Part shown: piece after piece, positions 32,026 through 42,186 of the stretch | Position numbering within the stretch: the stretch's first letter is position 1 | Layout: the number at the start of each line of letters is the position of its first letter | Assembly: GCA_035610365.1 (NCBI GenBank) | Contig: CM069438.1 | Coordinates: 47,240,837 to 47,304,836 of the forward strand | Direction of reading: 5' to 3' | DNA length: 64,000 bases | DNA from: Aquatica leii | Taxonomy: Eukaryota; Arthropoda; Insecta; Coleoptera; Lampyridae | Made by a program: the position numbers and the translations under genes | Notes under the pieces: generated by a model | The model's input: the letters and a program-made list of their open reading frames with translations, nothing else | Told to the model about the DNA's origin: nothing | Databases searched by the model: none

Positions 32026-32289
32026 AAGTTACCAGAAAAAGCCAATGATACTGACTTTGAATTTCCTGGCAAAGAGATTGCAGAAAATAAAGTGTTAGAA
32101 AGTACAAGTGACAGTGAGACAAAATTGATTGATAGTACAAAAGAAGAACGAAGTGTTAGAAGTGAGACTGACATAAAAGAAAATAAAAGTATCCAATATA
32201 ACAGTGAAGTCTCTTGCGAACACATTGGGATCAACTGCAGTTCTGACACTATAATTTACACTAAACCGTTTAATTTCATCTTTAATTAA
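32026..32289 (+). other. Acidic coding-like stretch, unassigned
   Basis: A plus-strand frame rich in Glu, Ser, Asp and Lys (DTDFEFPGKEIAENKVLEST then KEERSVRSETDIKENKS) ends at TAA 32287. It may belong to the gypsy element after a frameshift or to another decayed gene. No domain recognised. Confidence 0.3.
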
Positions 32290-33180
32290 TAGCGCTTCTA
32301 AATTTCTAGCATTTGTTGTCTTGGTCACATACCAGGAGCGTCGACTATTGTTCCTAATACTTTATTTTGAAAGCGTTGTAAAATTTCCAAATTAGAATTA
32401 CTCACACAACCACACTGCTGTATCTTATATGACTATATAGGTTTTACAATTGTCTTGTATATTAACACTTTATTCTCCAATGATAGCTAGGACCTTCTAC
32501 CAAACAGCTAATACATTTGTGTCAGTTTCAAACCAAGCTGCTTTCGTTTGGTGAAAATATGGTTTTTCTACGTAATGCGTCTATCTAAATAGATTCCCAG
32601 ATATATTATCTTTTCTCACTAACTCAGCTGTTTATTATAAGTAAAAGACACGTTTCTCTGTTAAAAGTAAACGTTACGTGTACTGATTTATGTTCATCAG
32701 CTTTAATTTTCCATTTAGTTGGCCATGCTTCTAAAAAATTCAGATTTTGCTATAGGTGTCCCGATGCAGTTCTTGGATTTGCGTGTACTGCTGTATCATC
32801 TATATATATAGAACTGTAGTTCTATTACTTCTTAGAAGATTGCCCGTATATAAAGAACATAAAATAATTTCTAAAACACTGTCTTGTGGCATCCCGTACT
32901 GTATTGGATATATTTCGTTGTATTCGTCTTGAGACTTTGCTAAGAATTATCTTTAGGTTAAGTATGACTTGAAAACTATAACAAAACTGTTTTAAGTTCG
33001 TACATAAGACTTTCATGCCTGACTCTATCAAAAGCCTGGCTAAATTCAAGAAATGTTGAAGAGAAATATATTTTTTCTTCAAATGCATTGTTAATTATGT
33101 TGACTATTCTATTCTTATTTGTATCATGTTGGCTTCTAAACCTAAATTGGTTATCAGAAATAAGGTTGCTATTATCTAAA
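32290..33180 (-). pseudogene. Jockey-type LINE reverse transcriptase, minus strand, broken
   Basis: Minus-strand order: DNQFRFRSQHDTNKNRIVNI (33150), YISLQHFLNLARLLIESGMK region where the A-F-D box appears as SQAFDRVRHESL in another frame (33020), YIDDTAVHANPRTA (32790; the catalytic Y-x-D-D box, intact), WPTKWKIKADEHKSVHVTFT (32700), and C-terminal scraps to 32290. This matches Jockey-clade RTs, which insert via target-primed reverse transcription. Frameshifts occur every 50-100 bp. Confidence 0.78.
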
Positions 33181-33189
33181 ATCGGTTTT

Positions 33190-33960
33190 TTAGATTTGTA
33201 ACGTTACACCCCAAAGGTGAGTGCACTAGGGGTTGTAACCAAATTGATGGATTTCTGGGTAATCAACAACCTAAGAGCTAATTTTATCCTTGATAGGCGT
33301 TTTGCTGCATCTGCTCATAAGCAATACGTCCTTTACAAATAAAAACATTTGACTTCACTGTTTGATCCTAGGTTACAGCTTTTTTCGTCTTTAAGTTTAT
33401 AGCATATTTCATCAAGTTCAGATACCAAAGGTTTTATATTTTCTACTCTTCTAATCTTTTACATGTTTTTCGTTGTCTATATTTGTTTTCCTTTCTTGTT
33501 TCTTTCCAAGATTGTTGAATTTATTCTCGCTTAGCCAATATTTATTTGAGTCAGTCTGGCTTGAGTTAGCATCATCCTCATCTAATCCTTTTAACCTTTT
33601 TTTAGAGCTTTTAACAATTTACCCTCCATGTTGGGTTGCTGACTATAATTAAATGGCAGTTTATATTGTGGTTTTTAGGGTGTTATTGATTGTGGAAATA
33701 AATGTTCTATTTGGCAATAGCAAATGCATAAGTATTTAGTGTAGCTTTATTTCATTAATAATAAAATTTTTAATTTTGGAAATACTAATCGTACAGAAAC
33801 GTTTACATTCGCTTAATCTACCTTTCACAATTAAAATAAAACTGCAGTTTTGAACTCTGGTAACAAAGTTTGTACTATCAAATCAACGGCATAATTAAAA
33901 ACCTAAATAAGTTTGTATATATATTAAGTTTTGAACCTATTATAAGATATCTTAAATTGT
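33190..33960. other. Unassigned AT-rich sequence upstream of BEL/Pao 1
   Basis: Possibly the 5' part of the minus-strand Jockey element (33400-33650), too decayed to read. Confidence 0.35.
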
Positions 33961-33964
33961 ACAT

Positions 33965-34122
33965 GAAGTGGCCCCGCGTGGGGCGCCAATTTTGTCTTGA
34001 AAAGTTTAGGCTAATATTATTTAGTCTTTGATTTTATGTATTATGGTCATTTTTTGTACTAAACAAGGAAATAAAGATGTATGGGTAATGGCATCCATCT
34101 TGAAAAAGTAAATAAAGGCACA
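33965..34122 (+). repeat. BEL/Pao 1 5' LTR (part recognised)
   Basis: Matches the 3' LTR from GTGGCCC through AATAAAGGCA. The left edge is not resolved. A hairpin GCCCC-GCGT-GGGGC near 33971 is present only in this copy. Confidence 0.7.
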
Positions 34123-34739
34123 TTAAAGAAAAAGACAAATTTGTCATAGTTAATAAAAAGGTTTTTCAAAATAAAAAAAAACAATACCGAACATGGTACT
34201 TCAAGTCTTATGATTTCCGGTTTTGTGGATGTACGAACAACCAACTTTGGCTTTATTATTGAACTGTAAGAAGAATAATCACTATTTCTATAAATCAATG
34301 GTTTCAAAAAAGTCATAAAGGCAGTAATAAATTTGATAGAAGCAAAAAACAATAATACAATGGTAGTTGTCAAGTTTGCAATTTGAATAACTTTAAGAGC
34401 GACTGGTCGCATACATCAAAGAAAAATTAAATTCAGGTTACTCTGATGGCGATTTTCCTTTATATACAATTTTTTGGCTCATAATCCTATAACTAATTGC
34501 TCATATAGTAATTACAGTAATTTTCATTTTATGTTATGTTCACCATATGTTTATAAATCTTATTTTTTTTTGCGAGTTTTGTTTCTGGGATTTCAAGGAT
34601 ATTGTGATTATTGGTTAAGGCGTAATCTGCTACAACAAGGTTGAATTACTTTATTGTTCTATTAGCTTAATTTAATCAATAATAAGGTATACTTTGGCGT
34701 TGTACTAAACCCACTCATACTATTCAAGTTATCATTGAT

Positions 34740-35925
34740 TTATTTTTAGAGCAGCAAGCCTCTGTTCAACAATTTCTAAATATTTTTGTAAGATTTATAA
34801 CAAAAGTGGAAGTTGAATTCACAATATCTACATTGGCCAATCCAGCCAAAACTTTGATTGAGATATAAAGGAAGTTGACTGCTGCAATTCCTTTATTGTC
34901 ACAATTTTTAGATTTACAAATACAAATCTAAGCTCAAGCTGAAAATTTAACAGATGAGCTTACTGGTCAAAAAAAAATTACTAATTATTACTACAATGCA
35001 ATTGCAACAGCTGAATATTTGTCCATTCAATTTTTTCCACAAAATAAACAAAGGGTGTATCACTACCCAACGAATTGTGTGATCCAAATGGGACCCAAAA
35101 CCCAGTTAATAGCAATGGCTTGATTAAACTTCCTGTTATCAATCTTCCGAAATTCTTAAGCGAGATTAAATATTGGTCAGAGTACAGAGACTTGTACCAA
35201 AGTCTGATTTATGATAATGATTCCATTAATCTAATTCAAAAATTATATTAATTACGTACCTCGTTGAGTTCTGATGCACTACTCAGTATAAAGTCTCTAG
35301 AATTTTTAAGAAAAAACTATCTGCTAGCTTGAGATAGTCTCTGCGAGCGCTGCAACAATTCTCAAATACTGATTTATAACCACATAAAATCACTTAGTCA
35401 TGGAAAAAGGATTCGACACCTACATGACATGTTATTCAAGCATGTCAATGCATTGAAATCTTTAACAAAAACAGAGGATCTTTTCGATACGCTTGTAATT
35501 CATTTTATTGCTGGCAAACTCGATTTTCATACGGCTAGGGAGTGGGAAACACTGAAAACAGTAAGGGAACTAATTTTCCTACACTTGATGATTTTAAAGA
35601 GTTTCTTAAGAGTATTGTTGATTTGACATTTTCAATTTAAAACAAGACAAACCGAACCCTTTAATGATTAAGGTCACTTTTAGAGCATTTGTTACTCACA
35701 CTCCCTCTTGCATGTTGTGCAAAAGTAATCACAATTTGTAGGCGTGTGTAGATTTTCAACAGCTTTCAGTTACGGATATGTTTTCAAAAGTCAAAGAGTT
35801 GCACTTGTGTTTCAACTGTCTCAGTAAATGTCATTCAGTACCACAATGTTCCTCCAAATTTAATTGTCGTACGTGTAAGAAAAAACATCACTCACCGTTG
35901 CACAAAAAACTTATCGTTGCATCGC
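34740..35925 (+). pseudogene. BEL/Pao 1 Gag, broken
   Basis: 34740-35110 reads as degenerate N-terminal Gag. 35130-35630 carries the core LPKFLSEIKYWSEYRDLYQS, later LTKTEDLFDTLVIHFIAGKL. 35778-35910 carries the zinc-knuckle style segment KVKELHLCFNCLSKCHSVPQ then CSSKFNCRTCKKKHHSPLH, the usual Pao nucleocapsid motif that binds element RNA. Stops and frameshifts separate the parts. Confidence 0.75.
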
Positions 35926-36021
35926 CCTCGCTTTCGAAACCTGTGACTTTAAGCAGCCAATCCATTTTGGCATTTGCTTCGAATACAGTTTAGGTTCTAG
36001 TACCTACCGCTAAGACAAATA

Positions 36022-36501
36022 TTGTTGATTGTGAGGTACTCTAGTTCTCAGTCTAGTTTCATAACTTCTAATGTATGTAAAAAATTCGATATTTTACTAA
36101 AGGCAGTAAACTTCAGTGTGACTGGATTATCTATGACCATCTCTCATATTCATTCAAAGTGCGACGTGCAGGTTCAAGCTCTTCATTTTTTCTTTACCGT
36201 TAAGCTTTCTTGCTTAATAATTGATACAATTACTGACACAATTCCTGGGTTTCGTGTAAATACATGTTACATACAAATTCCCGAGTACATTAATTTGTCA
36301 GATTCTTTCTATTACGAGCCTAATGAGATTGATATTCTGATAAACTCTTCCGAATTTTGGAACCTTCTTTGTGAAGGCCAGATTCATTTTGGTTTACGTC
36401 TCCCAATTCTTCAAAATACTTACCTTGGTTGGATAATTAGTGGGTCTTTTCCCACTAGCAAAAATACGTTACGGGCCACCTTTTACGTTCGGACGACGTG
36501 A
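36022..36501 (+). pseudogene. BEL/Pao 1 aspartic protease (A17 type), active site lost
   Basis: The 159-codon open frame has the A17 downstream region: IDILINSSEFWNLLCEGQIH, then GLRLPILQNTYLGWIISG. The active-site triplet expected just before SQSSFITSNVC reads YSS instead of D-S/N-G, so the catalytic Asp is missing. The start is not a true translation start; this was part of a polyprotein. Confidence 0.75.
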
Positions 36502-37531
36502 ACTTTCAACTTTCAAAATTTTGGGAAGTTGAACAGTACCCTGTTGAAAGAGTCTATTTACAGGAGGAAAATATTTACGAATCTCTTTTCATACATAATT
36601 CTAAACGTGCTCCTGATAGTCAATTTATCGTGCAAATTCTCTTTAAACAGCCCCCATCACTTTTGGGAGATTCATTGCAAATTGCGATCAGACGCTTTTT
36701 GTCTTTAGAGAAGCGGTTACACAATAATGACGCTCTGCGTAAACTTTATATTTTATTTATGGATGAGTACGAGCGGCTAGAACACATGACAAAGGTTGTT
36801 CCCACCTCTTCAGACAAGTTTTTTTATATGCCTCATCACGGAGTCTCAGCACGAAGTTGCTTGTAGTGTTCGATGGCTCCGTTCAAACTACGACAAACCA
36901 TTCCTTAAACAATTTGCAAATAGTTGGTCTCGTAATGCAACAGGACTTCTTCTCGATTTAAGTGCGATTTAGGAAATTTCGATATGCAATATCTGCTGAC
37001 ATTGAGAAGATGTGCCGGCAGTTGCTTATTGATCTTATACAAAGACCATTGCTACGCATTCTCTGACGTCCGACACCGCAGTCTCCTCTTGCGATGTATA
37101 ATCTTAATACTGTAACGTACGGTACAGCTTTCTTCTTGACTATGCGTAGGCTCGTTCAGCTTGGAATCGACTGCAGAGATTCTCTTCCCATAATTTTTAA
37201 GATCATTAGGGAAGATTTCTATGTGTATAATCTTCTAACGGGTTCTGATTCTTTAGATTTCGCTCGAGATTTATGTCAAAGCATTCAAACCGTGTGTGTG
37301 CAAGAAGGTTTCAAATTACATAAATGGATTTTTAACAATCCTCAAGTACTTGACTACATCGATAAAGTTAACATGCATCCAGGTTTGCTTAAATTTGGCT
37401 TTCACAAAAATGCCCACACTTTAGGATTTTTGTGGCAGTTCCAAACTGATGATCTTATGTTTTCAATTCCAGTTTCTTCTTTCACAACTGTTACTAAGCG
37501 AGCTATACTTTCATACTGCTCAAATTTTTAA
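36498..37531 (+). pseudogene. BEL/Pao 1 reverse transcriptase, catalytic box mutated
   Basis: Segments: FWEVEQYPVERVYLQEENIY, LYILFMDEYERLEHMTKVVP, MPHHGVS (36830), then a frameshifted stretch with SADIEKMCRQLLI (first catalytic Asp region) and TVTYGTAFFLTMRRLVQLGI. The Y-x-D-D box reads DFYVYNLLTG instead of DFYVDDLLTG near 37215, so both catalytic Asp residues are replaced. The frame then runs to 37529 (FNNPQVLDYI, KNAHTLGFLWQFQTDDLMFS). Confidence 0.82.
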
Positions 37532-38165
37532 CCTTCTAGGACTGTTGTCCCCGTGTACGATTCTAGTCATGATGCTGCTCCAGCAGCTCTGGTTAGAGAG
37601 ACTTCCTTGGGACGATCTCGTTCCAAAGCACATTCTTGAGATATGGAATTTGTTTTGTAATGACTTACCAATTTTCAATGATTGTCGTATCACACGGCAT
37701 GTCGTATGCTCAGGTTCCACATCGATTGGCTTCTCAGATGCCTCAATGCATGGATGTGGTGCGTGCACTTATTTAAAGACTCTCAATGATGATGACGTGA
37801 TTCATGTTAGATTATTATGTGCTGAATTTAAGGTTTTGCCATTGAAACCACTCACGATTTCAAAATAAGAGCTGTGCGCTGCTACCTTGCTTTCGAAGCT
37901 TTTTGTTTTTGTTCATAAGGAGCTGAATATCCAATTCACGCGATGTTTTTTGTCAACGGATTCTACAATAATTCTAGGTTAGTTGAACACACCTCCAAAT
38001 CTCACGAAAACTTTTGTTTGCAATAGAATTGCTGATATTTAGAAACGGACTTCTAATTGTATATGGCGTCATGTTCCAAGTAAATCGAATCCAGCGGATG
38101 TTTCCTCTAGAGATCTTTTTACACGTAAATTGATTGATTCTTTACTTTGGTAACAAGAACCACAT
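37449..38165 (+). pseudogene. BEL/Pao 1 connection and RNase H region, broken
   Basis: FNLLGLLSPCTILVMMLLQQ then LWLERLPWDDLVPKHILEIW and SIGFSDASMHGCGACTYLKT are the Pao-type RT-RNase H linker and RNase H start (the F-x-D-A-S motif). After a stop at 37866, ELCAATLLSKL, FLSTDSTIIL and WRHVPSKSNPADVSSRDL continue the domain. Confidence 0.75.
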
Positions 38166-38379
38166 TGGTTATAATTGAATGAATAGCATTGATCTGCAAG
38201 TTCATCTTCAATTGCATGAGCCTTTCCTGAACTGAAGCGTTCAGTTACTTGCCTTCATAGGACCGTTACATGCAATGATCTTTTTTCCACATCAAAATTC
38301 TCAAATCTCAAAAGGCTGTGGCAACTTACTGGTTACGTTTTATCGATATTTGTCGCAATCCGCGTTCTTCAAGACAATA

Positions 38380-39420
38380 TGGTCCCCTATCTTGTGAGAA
38401 GTTACAAGAGTCTTCTATTAAGATTATTAAAGTCTCTAAAAGTGAAACCTATTCTGATTAACATAAGACTCTCAATCGTCATCGGAACCCTAAGCCGTCT
38501 AGCACCATTGACAATTTGCATCCGTTCTTGGATTCTAGTGGCGTGATTCGTGTCGGAGGCAGGCTACAAAATTCAAATTATAACTTTAACAAGATTCATT
38601 CTGTTATAATTTCTAGCAAACATCATCTATCAACTTTTATTATGAGATCCATTTATTTGCAACATCATCACCCTATACCTCAATTACTTCTTGCTATTGT
38701 CCGGGAAGAATATTGGATTACTAATGATCGTGATCTGGCTAGAAAGATAGTTTACGCCTGTATTAAGTGTTTTAAATTTTCTGCTAAAACTAGCAACCCA
38801 ATTAAGAGATCTCTCCCAGCCTCGTGCATTCAGCCTGCATCCCCAATAAAGACAGCAAAGGTCGCGGCTGTAAGACGTCTAAATCTTATTTATGTTTATT
38901 TGTGTGCCAAAGCAGTTCATCTTGAATTAGTCACCACGGAATCTTTCTCAGTTGCTATACGAAGATTTGTGGCCCGCAGGGGTAAGTCGGCAAATACACA
39001 TTCAGATAATGGTAGCAAATTCAGCTTTATGGGAATGTGGAGAGTTTCTCACTTCTCAAAATGTAGCGATTGCTGAAGCAAACGCTTGCGAAGGAATAGC
39101 TTGGCATTTTATCCTACCTCACTCCCTACACTTTGGTGGGTTGTGGGAAGCTGGTGTCCGATCAGTCAAACATCACCTAAAGAAAGTTGCCGGCAACTTA
39201 ACTTTAACGTATGAGGAGTTGTCTTTTTTGCCAATTAGAAGACATTTTGAATTCCCGGCGGTTAACTCCTTTATCTCAGGATCCAAGCGATTTGAGTCCT
39301 TTGACCTCCTCCCATTTCGTTATTTGGCGCACTTTAACTGGTGTACCTGAACTACACTATACTTCAATTTCTGCTTCTTCAACGTTATTGACTATTCAAT
39401 CCGCTCACCAACATTTTTGA
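38380..39420 (+). pseudogene. BEL/Pao 1 integrase, broken
   Basis: MHPFLDSSGVIRVGGRLQNS (38516) leads into the zinc-binding part (HHHPIPQLLLAIVREEYWIT, then KIVYACIKCFKF). The core has AKAVHLELVTTESFSVAIRR and HSDNGSKF. After a frameshift, WHFILPHSLHFGGLWEAGVR then SVKHHLKKVAGNLTLTYEEL follows, then RRLTPLSQDPSDLSPLTSSH in another frame. The usual first-Asp block between PASCIQPASP and YVYLCAKAVHLE is shortened. Confidence 0.8.
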
Positions 39421-39666
39421 AAAAGATGGAGCAAGAAATATGTATCTGAGCTTCAGCGCTGCACCAAGTGGCAATCAAAGTTCGTGAATAGCATCGCAGT
39501 GGTAATGCGGATTATAGTGTTAGAAATTAAGTTTTATTATTTAATTTAGATGTAGAATTTGCATAATCATCTTTTTAAGTTCAATAGTATCTTGTCTTAA
39601 TTTTATTTACTTATGATGTTACTGTTTGCTGTTGTTGAAAACCCAGCCTTTCAAGGCCGGGGGCAT

Positions 39667-39895
39667 GTTAAGGCCGCTTTATTGCAAAGCATTGTGTTTT
39701 ATTATTGAATTTGTTGTTGTTGTTACTTTAAGTACGGGCCTGTGCCAAGTGTGGCCCATAAATTTGAAAAGATTAGGTTAGTATTATTGAGTTTATGATG
39801 TTATGTATTACGGTCATTTTTTGTACTAAAGATGGAAGTGAAGATGTATGGGTAATGGCAGCATCCATCTTTAAAAAATAAATAAAGGCAGATTA
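39667..39895 (+). repeat. BEL/Pao 1 3' LTR
   Basis: It starts TGTTAAGG directly after the purine tract. The part from GTGTGGCCC on matches the 5' LTR. The right edge is uncertain past AATAAAGGCA. Confidence 0.75.
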
Positions 39896-40509
39896 TTTTT
39901 TTGTTATTTATTCCAATGCACGATTGTTTACAACATATCTAAATAACTTTGGTCACGTAGGTGCAATTTTATCGGTGGCATAAATCATGTAATCCAATTG
40001 TTTTATAACTTACGGCGTAGACATAATTTTGAATGCGTTCTAAACTTCTTAAACAAAAATTTATTTATACTATAAAATGTATTGTTCTTTTTATTGAACT
40101 TAATAATTTTCGTTCAGGTGTTTATGGCTTCTACTAATTTGTTCCAACAATTTCTGAATCAAAATACACGGGAGTGTATCAAAAACCCGGCACTAACTCA
40201 AAACACCTACAAATACGTAAATTCAACAATGTGCTTATGCATGCAACCGTAAAATAAAGTTAAAAAGACCGGACAACATTTTAGTTTTGCCATCGAACAA
40301 AAACAATTTTTACGCTGGTGTTACAGTTACACGTTTAATTTAATTCGCAAATTGTATTAATTAAACAATTTAATTAAAATGACTAATTCATAATTGATTT
40401 AACGTCGTTTTAAGAAAAATTCCATTATGTTTGTTATTGCGTTAGTTAAAAATTAAATAAGATTTCATAACAGTGCCATAAATCAACGAAATAATCGCTT
40501 GTTTTTTGC
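39896..40509. other. AT-rich spacer and upstream region of gene D
   Basis: No feature recognised besides the promoter of gene D at its right end. Confidence 0.5.
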
Positions 40510-40517
40510 TATAAAAG
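40510..40517 (+). promoter_or_regulatory. TATA box of gene D
   Basis: TATAAAAG, about 50 bp upstream of the ATG, as in genes B and C. Confidence 0.75.
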
Positions 40518-40567
40518 CGATTTCGCATTGTTGCTTTTGTCATTTTAGATCTCTTGCTTCTTCGAAC

Positions 40568-40843
40568 ATGCTTTTGAAGGTACGTGCAATTTTGTTAAGT
40601 TGTGTAATAAAAGTTTATTTTAAATTACTCTTACAGGTTCTATACGTTTGTGTTATATTTGTATTGGTGAATACAATTTTTGTTTTATCGTCTCCTCTGC
40701 CGGACAACAGCCCTCAACATTTCGAATACAAAGTGCCCAACGGTGTTGTGTATGGATATCAACATGAGTATCCTATAGCAAATCGGAATGGCGTAGGCGT
40801 CGGTCAGACGTATACAATTAAAAAAACTTATAGATCCGGATAA
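40568..40843 (+). CDS. Gene D: small secreted protein with the same micro-exon design
   Basis: Exon 1 is 40568-40579 (MLLK). The intron is 40580-40636 (GTACGTG donor, CTCTTACAG acceptor). Exon 2 is 40637-40843. The 72-residue product has a hydrophobic signal (MLLK then VLYVCVIFVLVNTIFVLSS) and a mature peptide PLPDNSPQHFEYKVPNGVVY followed by GYQHEYPIANRNGVGVGQTY and a basic end KKTYRSG. No Cys pairs and no known domain; it is not Ala/Gly-rich like B and C. The intron position and phase match genes A-C. It could be a cuticle-associated peptide, a neuropeptide-like precursor or a defence peptide; I cannot decide. Confidence 0.8.
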   Translation: MLLKVRAILLSCVIKVYFKLLLQVLYVCVIFVLVNTIFVLSSPLPDNSPQHFEYKVPNGVVYGYQHEYPIANRNGVGVGQTYTIKKTYRSG

Positions 40844-40985
40844 TTTTAAATAATGGTAAATAATTAAACATTATTAATTAACGTAAAAAGTTTATAACTA
40901 AATGCTGATTTATTTTTGTAAGGCAGTTAAATCAACTTAATTTTCTTGTAAAATGTAAATTATTTATACAAAAATATTATAAAAC

Positions 40986-40991
40986 AATAAA
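40986..40991 (+). terminator. Polyadenylation signal of gene D
   Basis: AATAAA about 145 bp past the stop, within an A-rich run. Confidence 0.5.
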
Positions 40992-42012
40992 TTAAAAAAA
41001 AAGGTTATAATGTATTATCAAATTTACTTAATCATAAACTATATAAAGCTTTAGAGGTAATTATTTCTATTAGTAGGATCTTAGACCACAAGATAGCGTA
41101 AGCCACGCCGTTTCGCTTCATATTCACATATTTAAAATCTATATAAATCCAAAATTGCTATTACAAAAGGGTTGAGAAATCACATTATTTTCGCAGAATT
41201 ACATATAAAAAAATACTGAAAAAGTGAGTATAAATTATATGTAATTTTATTTTATAAAAACATTCTATCTATAATTAACTACATAATAAAACACAACATA
41301 ATACAATAGTCAAAAATCTGTCGAGTATATCAAGTAGTGGTTAAAATCAATTTGGTCCCTATGTACACTCAACTAACTGAAAACCGGGACACTTTGGTTA
41401 CTTCGATTGAAATAGCTAGCAGTGTCAACCGGGCTTAGCAACGAATGCGATTGTCAATTATTCGTGGCCGTTTGCGATGCTGTTCAAGAAATTTAAATTG
41501 AACAAATAATAAACATTGATAATACCAGAAGATTAAATTGTTTATCCACAAAAACTAAAAAATTAATATGTTGTTATTTTTGAAGGATTTAGAACAGTAA
41601 CCTGCTTTTTATTTGTATACGTTGTTAATACGTATAGGTTTAAACGCGTATAATTTTCGTAAATGATTCGAATTTTATGTCATTCATTTTCACGTTACTT
41701 TCTTTTAGGAACGGAGGAGGCACCATCACTAGTACGATATACAACAAATTTGTATTTTTCCTGTCACCCACCCTTTACTTTTTTTTTGAGGAGGGTGTTT
41801 GGGCTTCGTTAAAGTTTAATCAAAGTGGACTGTATTTTGAAAGATTCGAAATTACCAGGCCTTCAAAAAGGAAGACCCTACAAAGCACTGGGCCGCGACC
41901 CGTTCGGAAGTAAAAAACTACTGTTTACAATACAACTAATTTAATTTCCACACTACAGCACTGTCTACAATAAAAGTACAAATTGGCGGGAAGGAGCCAA
42001 CGCGCTCCGACC
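40992..42012. other. Spacer, probably grading into BEL/Pao 2 LTR
   Basis: 40992-41390 is AT-rich with nothing recognised. From about 41390 the base composition rises; the outer part of the BEL/Pao 2 3' LTR probably lies in 41400-42012, but the 5' LTR lacks the matching part, so this cannot be confirmed. Confidence 0.4.
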
Positions 42013-42154
42013 CTTAACGTACAACGCGTATATTGCAAGTGTTGTTCAACAACAACAACCCTTCATGCGAAAGAAACTCCTACGACGCAAGGTCCTGGTG
42101 CGCGCGCAATTGCTTCTTACCGCGCTTTACATATTAAAATACAAGCGAGCTTAA
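42013..42154 (-). repeat. BEL/Pao 2 3' LTR, outer part (left of piggyBac)
   Basis: About 140 bp closely match 49897-50038, including GTGTTGTTCAACAACAACAA and TGGTGCGCGCGCAATTGCTT. The LTR is cut at TTAA by a piggyBac and continues at 46001-46034, where on the minus strand it begins TGTTGAAACACCCTCAG after the tract TTTTTTTGGGAA. Confidence 0.8.
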
Positions 42155-42170
42155 CCTTGCTGCGTTGTTC

Positions 42171-42186
42171 GGGTCATTTTCGACCC
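42171..42186. repeat. Subterminal palindrome of piggyBac, left
   Basis: GGGTCATTTTCGACCC, a short inverted repeat just inside the left terminal repeat. A related one, GGGGTCATTTTTGTCCC, is at 42347-42363, and a longer one is near the right end. Confidence 0.75.

Larger units (their letters stand above)
33965..39895 (+). mobile_element. BEL/Pao retrotransposon 1, decayed, nearly full length
   Basis: Two LTR copies flank Gag, protease, RT, RNase H and integrase pieces in the BEL/Pao order (integrase last). The shared LTR block (GGTCATTTTTTGTACTAAA, then GATGTATGGGTAATGGCA) lies at 33965-34122 and again at 39749-39892. The 3' LTR starts TGTTAAGG at 39667 after the G-rich purine tract GGCCGGGGGCA. 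All reading frames are interrupted. No envelope gene is seen. Confidence 0.88.
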
